Made by a program: the position numbers and the translations under genes
Notes under the pieces: generated by a model
The model's database searches: none
What the model was told of the DNA's origin: nothing
What the model saw: the letters and a program-made list of their open reading frames with translations, nothing else
Shown here: positions 9,885 to 18,540 of the stretch, one piece after another
How the letters are laid out: each line of letters begins with the position of its first letter
Position numbering within the stretch: the first letter of the stretch is position 1
Assembly (NCBI GenBank): GCA_963713275.1
Contig: CAVQLG010000023.1
Coordinates: forward strand, 1 to 64,000
Reading direction: 5' to 3'
From: CAIWHR01 sp963713275
GTDB taxonomy: Bacteria; Pseudomonadota; Gammaproteobacteria; Burkholderiales; Casimicrobiaceae
Length of the DNA: 64,000 bases

Positions 9885-10769
9885 ATGACCAGCATCTTCA
9901 GGCGTTTGTTGAACAAGTTGGTTCGAGGGTATCTGTATTACTCACCGCTCACCTCCGGCAAGCGGCAGCTGCTGTCGCTGACGGTTAACCTGATCAAGCC
10001 CGAGGCGCTACAGTGCGTTTTTCGTACAAAGCACGGCTTTCGCTTAAGCGCCGACCTGGGCGATCCGAGCCAGCAACGTATCTATTTTTACGGCGAGCAC
10101 GACGAGCGCTACGAGATACGACAGCTGCGTCGCATTCTCAGGAGCGGCGACACCTGCTGGGACGTCGGAGCCAACATCGGGTTCTTTACCTGTTTCTTTG
10201 CACAGCTTGTCGGCGCGGGCGGCCGGGTCGTCGCCTTCGAGCCCGTCCCGCTGGAGGCGAGTCGCCTCTCCGAGAACGTACGTCTGAACGACTTCTCATA
10301 CGTCACGATCGTGCAGAAGGCACTGGGTAACGCGCCGGGGCGCCTGCCGATATACCGGCTCGACCAGGGCAGCGAATTAGGAACGGCCTCGCTGCGCGTC
10401 GATGCGGCCTCCATCGGGTTCTTCAGCGATATGGTGGAGATCGAAACGATCGATCGCCTCGCCGACCAGCTGCCGCGGCCAGACTTCATCAAGATCGATG
10501 TCGAGGGCTACCAGTGGGAGTTGCTGCAGGGCGCAACCGGGTTCTTTTCCGGCCATCGCCCCATGGTAATGGCGGAAATGGAAGATCCGGACAAGGAGCT
10601 GATGCGTCGCACGGAGGAGTTCTTCCGAACGCGTGACTACCTGATATACGAGTTCCGCAAGCGCTGCCTCAGGCCGTGCCCGGACACCACGGCGAGCCGG
10701 TCGCGCAATTTCCTCCTGTGTCCAAGCGCGTCACCCTACCGGGACCGGATCGCGCCACTGGTAGGCTAG
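9885..10769 (+). CDS. FkbM family methyltransferase
   Basis: SAM-dependent methyltransferase of 294 residues. The SAM-binding motif I is DVGANIGFFT (about 93-102), with the acidic loop VVAFEPVP after the next strand, and FIKIDVEGYQWELLQG near 203 is the signature second half of the FkbM fold. Family members O-methylate sugars or polyketides, often in glycan clusters, but no glycan genes are nearby, so the substrate is unknown. The gene stands alone between two repeat-rich gaps, and its codon choice is visibly less GC-biased than its neighbours (TTTTTCGTAC, ATTTTTACGG), which hints at acquisition. The ATG at 9885 has a weak ribosome-binding site. Confidence 0.85.
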   Translation: MTSIFRRLLNKLVRGYLYYSPLTSGKRQLLSLTVNLIKPEALQCVFRTKHGFRLSADLGDPSQQRIYFYGEHDERYEIRQLRRILRSGDTCWDVGANIGFFTCFFAQLVGAGGRVVAFEPVPLEASRLSENVRLNDFSYVTIVQKALGNAPGRLPIYRLDQGSELGTASLRVDAASIGFFSDMVEIETIDRLADQLPRPDFIKIDVEGYQWELLQGATGFFSGHRPMVMAEMEDPDKELMRRTEEFFRTRDYLIYEFRKRCLRPCPDTTASRSRNFLLCPSASPYRDRIAPLVG

Positions 10770-11160
10770 GCATGACGGGCGCTGCGGCCGCCGCCGGCTG
10801 TAATCGGTTCAGCGAATCCGTTAGCGTCTGATTCTGGTAGTGGTGCTGGCATTCAGTCGGCTATCGCCGAGAAGTCTTGAACGGCCGCTGCTGGCCGAAC
10901 TCGGTCGAAGTAAGGATCAAATTGCTCGCCGAAAACCGGACACTCGGCGGGGTTAGCGTACCCGTTACCTATTGGAATTGAGTGGCCACCTCGACCGGCC
11001 GCTCCTGGCCGGGAGCCGAATACCGGGATCCTACTGCCACTGACCGCTCCAGTATCGAAAGCTGTCGGGCAAGCGGGGGGATCGCCTTGGATAACGAATG
11101 TCCGCTTCTGTGTTGTCGGCGGTTCCGGTGACCGGCCGCTTCAAAAACCTCGACGTGTAG
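10770..11160. repeat. intergenic region with degenerate GACCG-type repeats
   Basis: No gene is supported. Units related to those before the FkbM gene are GAACGGCCGCTGCTGGCCGA near 10877, CGACCGGCCGCTCCTGGCCG near 10994, TGACCGCTCCAGTATCGAAA near 11040, and a pair near 11097-11145 (TGTCCGCTTCTG and TGACCGGCCGCTTC). They look like decayed copies of one short dispersed repeat. The two blocks flank a single gene, so they may mark the edges of an inserted segment. Confidence 0.45.
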
Positions 11161-11203
11161 CGAGCGCGCGGAGTCGGGGCGTCGGGTCGTCGGAGGCGCT
11201 GAA

Positions 11204-11392
11204 GGGGCAGGCGCGGAGGTCGGCGCTCAGGGGTAGCGCCGGCTGCCGGGTGGCGGCCCCGGGGAGATTTGGCAGTACTCCGGTTGCCCGCCAAACGGCG
11301 GTGCATTGCTCGCTCGCGCTTAGAAAGTGCTTACATAATCGCCGATAAAGCAAAAGTCCGACCTTGTGAGCCGGGCTAAGTGCTTGATTCAT
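11204..11392 (-). repeat. tRNA-Lys-associated tail, copy A
   Basis: This stretch, just downstream of tRNA-Lys(CTT) on the minus strand, is nearly identical to 26758-26943 behind tRNA-Lys(TTT). Shared landmarks are GCGCTCAGGGGTAGCGCC, GATTTGGCAGTACTCCGG, GCATTGCTCGCTCGCGCTTA and the hairpin ending in CGGGCTAAGTGCTTGAT. A weaker resemblance extends some 40 bases further. Open frames across it are tRNA-flank artefacts. Confidence 0.85.
11352..11377 (-). terminator. degenerate intrinsic terminator of tRNA-Lys(CTT)
   Basis: Read on the minus strand, AGCCCG and CGGACT form a 6-bp stem with one C-A mismatch, followed by TTTT. The undamaged version is at 26907-26932 in copy B. It lies about 16 bases after the tRNA 3' end. 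Confidence 0.55.
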
Positions 11393-11468
11393 TGGTAGGC
11401 CGTGTAGGGATCGAACCTACGACCAACGGATTAAGAGTCCGCTGCTCTACCAGCTGAGCTAACGGCCC
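11393..11468 (-). tRNA. tRNA-Lys (CTT)
   Basis: A 76-base cloverleaf on the minus strand. The acceptor arm is GGGCCGT/ACGGCCT, the D-loop region TAGCTCAGCTGGTAGAGC, the anticodon loop CTCTTAA with anticodon CTT, the T-arm GTAGGTTCGATCCCTAC, and a genomically encoded CCA end. The first acceptor pair is G-T. An insertion sequence sits only 55 bases upstream of its 5' end, but the promoter appears to survive. Confidence 0.95.
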
Positions 11469-11479
11469 ACGAAGTGATA

Positions 11480-11508
11480 ATTATCGCAAAATCGTCCGCA
11501 CCGGTCCA
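11480..11508 (-). promoter_or_regulatory. promoter of tRNA-Lys(CTT)
   Basis: On the minus strand TGGACC (-35, plus 11503-11508) and GATAAT (-10, plus 11480-11485) are separated by exactly 17 bases, 11 bases before the mature tRNA 5' end. The left end of the insertion sequence begins 16 bases further upstream, so the core promoter is intact while any upstream activating sequence has been displaced. Confidence 0.6.
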
Positions 11509-11523
11509 CCGCCACCTCTTCCT

Positions 11524-13029
11524 GGGGTGCAATCGGAAGTGCGACTGACGCCGGGGGAGGTGGATGGCGGTGGCATTCGGCGCTGGACAAATGGGCGCAG
11601 GTAAGGTAAATGATCGTGGGTAACTTCACCCTGGAGCGAAACCCATGGCGGAACATTGGTCGGAAATCGAGGGGCGACTGAGGCCGAGTCGGAGTTTGGA
11701 AGAGCGGTTGCGGGATCTTCCCGAGCTCAGGGCCAAGTTCGAGTCGTTGTTGGTGGTGGTCGAGAACGCGGCCGGCGAGGTGGAGAAGGCGGCGGAGGCG
11801 GAGCGGCGGGTGACCGAGGAACTGCGGCAGCTGGGCAACGAGGCCTTGCACGGCTGGGCGCGACGGCAAGCGGAGCGGAAGGCAGGAGAGCTGGCGCAAC
11901 AACCAGGCGTGCAGCGGAAGGAAAAAAAACGTCTACTGGCAGACCCGGTACGGCAGGATCGAAGTAGCCGAGCAGATCTTCCGGCAGGGGAGCAGCGGGC
12001 CGGAGATCCGGCCGTTTACGCGTTCGGCGGAGGTGGTCTGCCGCGGCTGCTCGAAGCCGCTGCAGCGAGCGATCGTCGATTTTGGGGCGGACGCGCCCGC
12101 GGCGCGCATTCCGCAGAAGCTGAAGGAGCATTACGGTATCGAGGTGTCCGCCAGTACGTGCTGGCCGATCGTCTTGCGGCATGCCGAGGCGATCGACGAG
12201 CGCCCGAAAGCGCCCGCGCAGATCCCGGAACGAGACGGGGTGGCGCAACTGATCGGCGAGATCGACGGCAGCATGATTCCCGTCGTGGAGACGGCCGCAC
12301 CGAAAGCAGAGAGCCCGCCAGTGGACCGCCGCAAGACCCGCCAGGTGGGCTGGAAGGAAGCGCGTTTGAGTCTGGTCCATCCGCCGGGCTCGGTCACGCC
12401 GGTGTTCGGCGCCACCGTGGGCCCGCCCGATCAGGTCGGAGCGACGCTGTTGCGCGCTGCGGTTCGGGCCGGACTGGGGCGGCAGACCAAGGTCCACGTG
12501 GTCGGCGACGGCGCCGAATGGATTGCTGATCAGGTGGATGCGCAATTCGGACTCCACGGCGAGTTTCTGGTCGATTTCTACCACGTTTGTGACTACCTGG
12601 TGGCCGCCGGGAAGACCATCCCCGGCGCGGAGCCGAGGGCCTGGCTAGAAACGCAGAAAGAGCGGCTGAAACAGAACCGTCTCCAGGACGTCGTCGCGGA
12701 ACTGCAGCCCTTTCTCGAGGACGACACCGTTCCCGATGCCAACGCCCCGGTGCGCGCGGCGCATCGTTATCTCACCAATCGCCCGGGGCAGTTCAAGTAT
12801 CAAGACGCGCTCGTGGCCGGGCTGCCCATCGGGTCCGGCGAAGTCGAAAGTGCACACCGTTACGTCATCCAGGACCGTCTCAAGCGGGCCGGCGCTTGGT
12901 GGAAACTGAAAAACGCCAAGCACATGCTGGCACTGCGTGTCTGCCGTGCCAACCAGGACTGGGACACCTACTGGCAATCCAGGCGTCAACAGGCCGCCTG
13001 ATGCTCAGTCGCACTTCCGATTGCACCCC
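11524..13029 (+). mobile_element. ISKra4-family insertion sequence, complete
   Basis: A 1506-bp element bounded by perfect 25-bp inverted repeats at 11524-11548 and 13005-13029 (outer end GGGGTGCAATCGG, inner end GTGCGACTGA). The single transposase gene occupies almost all of it. TCCT flanks both ends (11520-11523 and 13030-13033) and could be a 4-bp target duplication or chance. Identical ends and an uninterrupted catalytic region suggest recent insertion. Confidence 0.9.
11645..13001 (+). CDS. ISKra4-family DDE transposase, in two overlapping frames
   Basis: The N-terminal part (from the ATG at 11645, coiled-coil rich, EERLRDLPELRAKFESLL) runs into an A8 tract at 11922-11929. The rest continues one frame over: VYWQTRYGRIEVAEQIFRQG, then the metal-site motif VVCRGCSKPLQR, and a DDE-type core with IGEIDGSMIPV, HVVGDGAEWI and GSGEVESAHR as the likely D, D and E. 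The change needs a +1 (or -2) shift exactly at the A run, which is a classic site for transcriptional slippage or ribosomal frameshifting. The C-terminal frame is open from the A tract to 13001. Either regulated expression or a recent mutation would explain it. Confidence 0.88.
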
Positions 13030-13153
13030 TCCTCCTGCTCCTCACCTCCTCCCCAGGACCCCGGGGATGGCGGCCACCTCGGACGAGCCGAGGAGCCGGC
13101 GTATGCTTGGGGCGCTCGCCCGGCGCCGCCGCGGCGTCGACTCCACCTCCGCC

Positions 13154-14485
13154 ATGACCCACGTCTTCCACCGTCACCTGCACCACACGCCCCCCGTTGC
13201 GATCGCCGGCCGCGGGATGTTCATCACCGATGCCGCCGGGCACGAGTACCTCGACGCGTGCGGCGGCGCGGCGGTGTCCTGCCTCGGCCACGGCCACCCG
13301 GACGTGCTGGCCGCGATGCACGCGCAGATCGACCGTCTTGCGTACGCGCACACGAGCTTCTTCACGACCGAGGTGGCGGAGTCGCTCGCGGACCGGCTGG
13401 TCGCCACGGCTCCGGCCGGAATGAGTCACGCGTACTTCGTAAGCGGCGGCTCCGAGGCGATGGAGGCCGCGCTCAAGATGGCGCGCCAGTACTTCGTCGA
13501 GATCGGCCAGCCGCAGCGCGCCGTCTTCGTCGCCCGCCGGCAGAGTTACCACGGCAACACGTTGGGCGCGCTCGCGGTCGGCGGCAACGCGTGGCGGCGG
13601 CGTCAGTTCGGGCCGCTGCTGATCGACGTCGTGCACGTCGCACCCTGTTACGCCTACCGCGACCAGCGTCTGCGACGAAACGCCGGAGGCCTACGGCCGC
13701 CGGCTCGCCGCCGAGCTGGAGGCGACCATCGCGCGGGTGGGGGGCGACCGGGTGATCGCCTTCGTCGCGGAGACCGTCGGCGGGGCCACCGCCGGCGCCC
13801 TGACGCCGGTACCCGGGTACTTCCGGGCGGTGCGCGAGGTCTGCGACCGCCACGGGGTGCTGCTGATCCTGGACGAAGTGATGTGCGGAATGGGGCGCAC
13901 CGGCACGCTGCACGCCTGCGAGCAGGAAGGCGTCGTACCGGACCTGCTGGCGATTGCCAAGGGTCTCGGCGGCGGCTACCAGCCGATTGGCGCGGTGCTG
14001 GCGCAGCGGCGCATCGTCGAGGCGATGAGCGCGGGCAGCGGCTTCTTCCAGCACGGTCACACCTACGTCGGGCCACCCCGTCGCCTGCGCGGCGGCGCTC
14101 GCCGTGCTGCAGGTGATCGAAGCCGAAGGGCTGCTCGCCCGCGTGCGTGCGCGCGGCGCGGCGCTCGCCGAGCGCTTGCAGCGCCGCTTCGGCGCCCATC
14201 CGCACGTGGGCGAGGTGCGCGGGCGCGGGCTCTTCCGCGGCATCGAGCTCGTGCGCGACCGCGCCACCAAGGGCCCCGTTCGACCCGGCGCTGCAGCTCC
14301 ACGCCCGCGTCAAACGCGAAGCGATGGCCCGGGGTCTGATGGTTTATCCGATGGGCGGCACCATCGACGGCCGCCTCGGCGACCACGTCCTGCTCGCCCC
14401 GCCGTTCATCGTCGAAGAAGCGCAGCTCGACACGATCGTCGAACGACTGCACGCGGCGCTGGACGCGGCCGTCGCCAGCGGTTAG
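13154..14485 (+). pseudogene. class III PLP aminotransferase, broken by three +1 frameshifts
   Basis: Translating across frames gives a full aspartate-aminotransferase-superfamily class III protein of about 440 residues. The N-terminal part has YLDACGGAAVSCLGHGHPDV and FVSGGSEAMEAALKMARQY. The middle has LLILDEVMCGMGRTG (PLP-contacting Asp) and AIAKGLGGGYQPIGAVLA (Schiff-base Lys). The C-terminal part has HPVACAAALAVLQ and VLLAPPFIVEEAQLD. The frame changes at about 13668, 14072 and 14273, each time by one extra base, and the protein sequence is otherwise unspoiled. The neighbours (TRAP transporter, racemase fragment) suggest uptake and conversion of an amino compound; the substrate is not evident. 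Recent pseudogene or sequence errors. Confidence 0.85.
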
Positions 14486-14553
14486 CGTTATGCTTTTGCC
14501 CACCGGCGCGCCGCACGGTTGCAGCGTGCCCGTTTCTTTGAGGAGATCCCGAC

Positions 14554-15540
14554 GTGAAACTCCCCCGCATTCCCGGTGCCGTCATCGCCTTTGCCACCGC
14601 CGCGCTCGTCGGCGGTGCGTTCAGCCCGCCGGCCGCAGCGCAGCAGAAGTTCATCACCATCGGCACCGGTGGCGTCACCGGCGTGTACTACGCGGCCGGC
14701 GGCGCGATCTGCCGCCTGGTCAACAAGGACCGCGCCAAGCACGGCATCCGCTGCTCGGTCGAATCGACGGGGGGCTCGGTGTTCAACGTCAACACGATCA
14801 AGGCCGGCGAGCTCGACATGGGCTTCGCACAGTCGGATGTGCAGCACAACGCGCTCAAGGGGATGGCCCAGTTCAAGGACGCCGGCCCCTGGCCCGAGGA
14901 GCGTGCCGTGTTCTCGGTGCACCCGGAGCCGATGACGGCGGTCGCCCGCAAGGAGGCGGGCGTCAAGACGTTCACCGACTTCAAGGGCAAGCGCTACAAC
15001 GTCGGCAATCCAGGCTCCGGCACGCGCGCCTCGCTCGAGGAACTGCTCGTCGCGCTCAACTGGAAGCTCTCCGACTTCGCGCTCGCCTCCGAACTCAAGG
15101 CCGACGAGCACGGCCCGGCCCTGTGCGACGGCAAGATCGACGGCTTCTTCTACGGCGTCGGACATCCGTCGGCGAACATCCAGGACCCGACGACGTCCTG
15201 CGGCGCGAAGCTCGTGTCGATCACCGGCCCGGCCGTCGACAAGCTGGTCGCGACCGCGCCGTACTACGCCAAAGTCTCGATTCCCGGCGGGCTGTACCCG
15301 AACAACCCCGACCCGACGCCGACCTACGGCGTGCTGGCCACCGTGGTCTCGTCGACCCGGGTGCCCGCGGACACCGTCTACGAGGTCGTCAAGGCGGTGT
15401 TCGACAACTTCGACGAGTTCAAGCGGCTGCACCCGGCGCTGGCGCACCTCAAGCCCGAAGACATGATCAAGGACGGGCTGTCCGCGCCGTTGCACGACGG
15501 CGCCGTCCGCTACTATCGGGAGAAGGGCTGGCTCAAGTAG
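14554..15540 (+). CDS. TAXI-family TRAP transporter substrate-binding protein
   Basis: Periplasmic solute receptor of 328 residues that delivers its ligand to the TRAP permease encoded next. A signal peptide (about 1-29, ending PPAAAQQ) precedes the family signature FITIGTGGVTGVYYAAGGAI. Further typical blocks are STGGSVFNVNTIKAGELDMG, VGNPGSGTRASLEELL and GKIDGFFYGVGHPSANIQD. The GTG start at 14554 follows a strong GAGGAG. TAXI proteins generally bind glutamate- or dicarboxylate-like ligands, but the residues here do not tell which. It sits 69 bases after the aminotransferase and 102 bases before the permease. Confidence 0.92.
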   Translation: MKLPRIPGAVIAFATAALVGGAFSPPAAAQQKFITIGTGGVTGVYYAAGGAICRLVNKDRAKHGIRCSVESTGGSVFNVNTIKAGELDMGFAQSDVQHNALKGMAQFKDAGPWPEERAVFSVHPEPMTAVARKEAGVKTFTDFKGKRYNVGNPGSGTRASLEELLVALNWKLSDFALASELKADEHGPALCDGKIDGFFYGVGHPSANIQDPTTSCGAKLVSITGPAVDKLVATAPYYAKVSIPGGLYPNNPDPTPTYGVLATVVSSTRVPADTVYEVVKAVFDNFDEFKRLHPALAHLKPEDMIKDGLSAPLHDGAVRYYREKGWLK

Positions 15541-15581
15541 GCTCCAGCGCGCCGCAGGAAACGACGGCGACGGCGAAGACG

Positions 15582-15609
15582 ACGGGGGCGAAGACGACTT
15601 CGCCCCCGT
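15582..15609 (+). terminator. 12-bp perfect hairpin between binding protein and permease
   Basis: ACGGGGGCGAAG (15582-15593) pairs perfectly with CTTCGCCCCCGT (15598-15609) over an ACGA loop. There is no T-run, so it is more likely a partial attenuator or 3'-end stabiliser that lets the binding protein be made in excess of the permease, a common arrangement in binding-protein operons. Confidence 0.6.
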
Positions 15610-15642
15610 TGCTGTTGCGGGATCGCGGCAGGAGAAGAAGAC

Positions 15643-18231
15643 GTGGCAACCGACATCGAGAAAGCCCCCAAGGCGCTGCAGGAGCTGGTGGCGAAAGCCG
15701 ACACCGGCGCGCGCAAGCCCAGGGGCGTCACCGCGAAGCTGATCTTCGCCGTCGCGCTCGCCTGGGCGCTTTTCCAGTTCTGGTACGCCTCGCCCCTGCC
15801 GTTCACCTTCGGCGTCGGCATTCTCAACGACACCGAGGCGCGTTCGCTCCACCTCGCCTTTGCGCTATTCCTCGCGTTCGCCGCCTGGCCGGCGTGGAAG
15901 CGCTCGCCCCGCAACCGTGTGCCGGCGCTCGACTGGGCGTTCGCGCTCGCCGGCGCGTTCGCCGGCGCGTACCTGCTCCTCTTCTATCGCGAACTCGCGC
16001 TGCGTCCGGGCCAGCCGACCACGACGGACATCGCCGTGGCCGTCGCCGGCCTCGTGCTGCTGCTGGAGGCCACGCGCCGCTCGGTCGGCTGGCCGATGGC
16101 GGCGCTGGCATTGCTCTTCATCGCCTACAGCATGGGCGGGGCGCACCTGCCCGACGTGCTGTCGCACAAGGGTGCGTCGGTGTCGCGCCTCATGTCGCAT
16201 CTGTGGCTCACGACCGAGGGCGTGTTCGGCATCGCGCTGGGCGTGTCTACCGGCACGATCTTCGTCTACGTGCTCTTCGGCACGCTGCTCGACCGGGCAG
16301 GCGGCGGCAACTACATGATGCAGGTCTCGTTCGCCGCGCTCGGCCACCTGCGCGGCGGCCCCGCCAAGGTCGCCGTAGTGTCCTCGGCGCTGAACGGGAT
16401 CATCTCCGGCTCGTCCGTGTCGAACGTCGTCTCGGGCGGCATCTTCACGATCCCGCTGATGAAGAAGTCCGGCTACGGCGGCGTCAAGGCCGGCGCGATC
16501 GAGACCATGTCGAGCGTCAACGGCCAGATCATGCCGCCGGTGATGGGCGCCGCGGCGTTCCTGATGGTCGAGTACGTCGGGATTCCCTACTCCGAGATCG
16601 TGAAGAACGCGATCCTGCCGGCGACGCTGTCGTACATCGGGCTCTTCTACATCGTCCATCTCGAGGCGCTCAAGCTCGGGATGAAGCCACTCATTCGGCG
16701 CGCGCGGCGTGCGTGGCACCACTCGCTGCTGCGCACGCTGCTGGGCGTCTGCGGCACCGTGGCCGTGGTGTGCGTCCTCTACTACGTCCTCGCCGGCGCG
16801 AAGATGCTGTTGGGAGAGCGAGCGTCCTGGGCGATCGGCCTCATCGTGCTGGCGCTCTACCTCTTCTCGGTCTGGGCAGCGGCGAAGAGCCCGGACCTGC
16901 CGCCCGACATCGACATCGACAACCCCAACCCGCTCGAAACCTGGCCGGCGGTCAAGGCGGGCCTGCACTTCATCCTGCCGATCGGCATGCTGATCTGGTG
17001 TCTGATGATCGAGGAGCTGTCGCCGTCGCTGTCGGCGTTCTGGGCGATCGTGATGCTGATCGTGCTGATGGTCACGCAGCGGCCGCTGGTGGACTTCTTC
17101 CGCGGAACGAAGACACGCAAGGCCTGGACCAGCGGCATCGTCGACGTGCTGCAGGGTCTCAACGACGGCTCGCGCAACATGATCGGCATCGGCGTCGCGA
17201 CGGCCACCGCCGGCGTCATCGTCGGCGGCATCACGCTGACCGGGCTCGGCCTGCGCATGACCGAGTTCGTCGAGTTCGTCTCGCAAGGCAACGTGATGGC
17301 GATGCTGCTGTTCATCGCCTTCGTCTGCCTGGTGCTGGGATTGGGGGTGCCGACGACCGCCAACTACGTGCTGGTCGCGACACTGATGGCGCCGGTGGTG
17401 GTGGAGCTCGGCGCGCAGGCGGGCCTCGTGATCCCGCTCATCGCCGTGCACCTGTTCGTCTTCTACTACGGGATCATGGGCGACATCACGCCGCCGGTGG
17501 GGCTCGCCACGTTCGCCGCGGCGGCGATCTCCGGCGAGAGCGCGATCGCGACCGGCGTGCAGGGAGCGGTCTACGCGCTGCGCACGGTAATCCTGCCGTT
17601 CATCTGGATCTTCAACCCGCAGCTGCTGCTGATCGACATCGACAGCATCGCGGACTTGGTCGCGGTGATCGCCGCGTCGACCGTCGCGATGCTGGTCTTC
17701 GCCGCCGTGACGATGAACTGGTTCCGGGTCCGGTGCCGGTGGTGGGAGTTGGCGCTGCTCTCGCTCGCCTGCGTGCTCCTGTTCCGACCGGATTTCTTCA
17801 TGGACCAGCTGGCACCCGAGTACAAGCACCTGCCGGGCAACAAGGCGATCGAGGTGGCGCAGGGCCTGCCCGAGGGCGGCCGCCTGGTGATGGTGATCAA
17901 GGGCATGACCATCGAAGGCGAGGACGAGGTCAAGACCGTCGCGGTCCGTTTGGGCCCGGGAAGCGACGACGGCCGCAAGCGCCTCGCCGAGGCCGGGCTC
18001 ACGCTGTCGACGCTGGGCGAAGCGACACAGATCGCGGACGTCAAGTTCGGTTCGCGGGCGAAGAAGTCGGGTTTCGAGCAGGGCTGGGAGGTCGAGCGCA
18101 TCGAGGTGCCGTCGGGCCGTCCGACGCCGCACTGGTTCTACTTGCCGGCGTTCGCGCTGGTCGGGCTCGTCTGGTGGGTGCAGGGCCGCCGGCTGCCCCG
18201 GCGGCGCCCAGCGAAGCACGCGGCGGCGTGA
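15643..18231 (+). CDS. TRAP transporter permease, fused small and large subunits, with DUF3394
   Basis: An 862-residue inner-membrane protein that couples solute import to an ion gradient. The N-terminal third has the small-subunit-like helices. The DctM-type core follows, with GSSVSNVVSGGIFTIPLMK, VNGQIMPPVMGAAAFLM, LGLGVPTTANYVLVATLMAP and YGIMGDITPPVGLATFAAAA. The C-terminal part (about 690-862) is the soluble plus membrane DUF3394 extension found on many TAXI-type permeases. The GTG at 15643 has AGGAG upstream. Frame is intact throughout, in contrast to the aminotransferase just before it. The ligand is unknown. Confidence 0.93.
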   Translation: MATDIEKAPKALQELVAKADTGARKPRGVTAKLIFAVALAWALFQFWYASPLPFTFGVGILNDTEARSLHLAFALFLAFAAWPAWKRSPRNRVPALDWAFALAGAFAGAYLLLFYRELALRPGQPTTTDIAVAVAGLVLLLEATRRSVGWPMAALALLFIAYSMGGAHLPDVLSHKGASVSRLMSHLWLTTEGVFGIALGVSTGTIFVYVLFGTLLDRAGGGNYMMQVSFAALGHLRGGPAKVAVVSSALNGIISGSSVSNVVSGGIFTIPLMKKSGYGGVKAGAIETMSSVNGQIMPPVMGAAAFLMVEYVGIPYSEIVKNAILPATLSYIGLFYIVHLEALKLGMKPLIRRARRAWHHSLLRTLLGVCGTVAVVCVLYYVLAGAKMLLGERASWAIGLIVLALYLFSVWAAAKSPDLPPDIDIDNPNPLETWPAVKAGLHFILPIGMLIWCLMIEELSPSLSAFWAIVMLIVLMVTQRPLVDFFRGTKTRKAWTSGIVDVLQGLNDGSRNMIGIGVATATAGVIVGGITLTGLGLRMTEFVEFVSQGNVMAMLLFIAFVCLVLGLGVPTTANYVLVATLMAPVVVELGAQAGLVIPLIAVHLFVFYYGIMGDITPPVGLATFAAAAISGESAIATGVQGAVYALRTVILPFIWIFNPQLLLIDIDSIADLVAVIAASTVAMLVFAAVTMNWFRVRCRWWELALLSLACVLLFRPDFFMDQLAPEYKHLPGNKAIEVAQGLPEGGRLVMVIKGMTIEGEDEVKTVAVRLGPGSDDGRKRLAEAGLTLSTLGEATQIADVKFGSRAKKSGFEQGWEVERIEVPSGRPTPHWFYLPAFALVGLVWWVQGRRLPRRRPAKHAAA

Positions 18232-18284
18232 GCCTGCAGGGCCGCCCCAAGAGGCGAACATCGGAGCGCGCCCGCGCGAAGGAC

Positions 18285-18540
18285 ATGGAGCGCGAGGACG
18301 GCAGTCGATGGGCGCCACCTCGCGTCGCGCTGATCCACGCGCTCGCGCACTCCGTGGCCCCGATCAACGCCGAGTTCGAGCGCGCGTGGCCCGAATGCGT
18401 GCGCATGAACCTGCTCGACGACAGCCTGGCGGCGGACCTCGCCCGCGAAGGCACGGGGCTCGACGCGCGAATGACCGAGCGCTTCCTGGCGCTTGCCGCG
18501 TACGCGCTCGGCACCGGGGCCGACGGCATACTCTTCCCAA
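18285..18540 (+). pseudogene. N-terminal fragment of an aspartate/glutamate racemase-family protein
   Basis: From the ATG at 18285 the frame reads RVALIHALAHSVAPINAEFE, VRMNLLDDSLAADLAREGTG, MTERFLALAAYALGTGADGI, then LF before it turns into unrelated sequence at about 18535-18545. That is the first ~85 residues of an Asp/Glu/hydantoin racemase-family protein, whose members continue with a cysteine-containing catalytic loop at this point. The sequence after the break belongs to the oppositely oriented efflux adaptor gene. The remainder of the racemase was therefore lost by a deletion or rearrangement that joined the two genes end to end. It probably belonged to the TRAP cluster. Confidence 0.7.

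Noticed and set aside
15865..18318. 817-codon minus-strand open frame opposite the TRAP permease
   Set aside because: Antisense shadow of a membrane protein gene; dominated by Arg, Asp, His and Gln with no motif.
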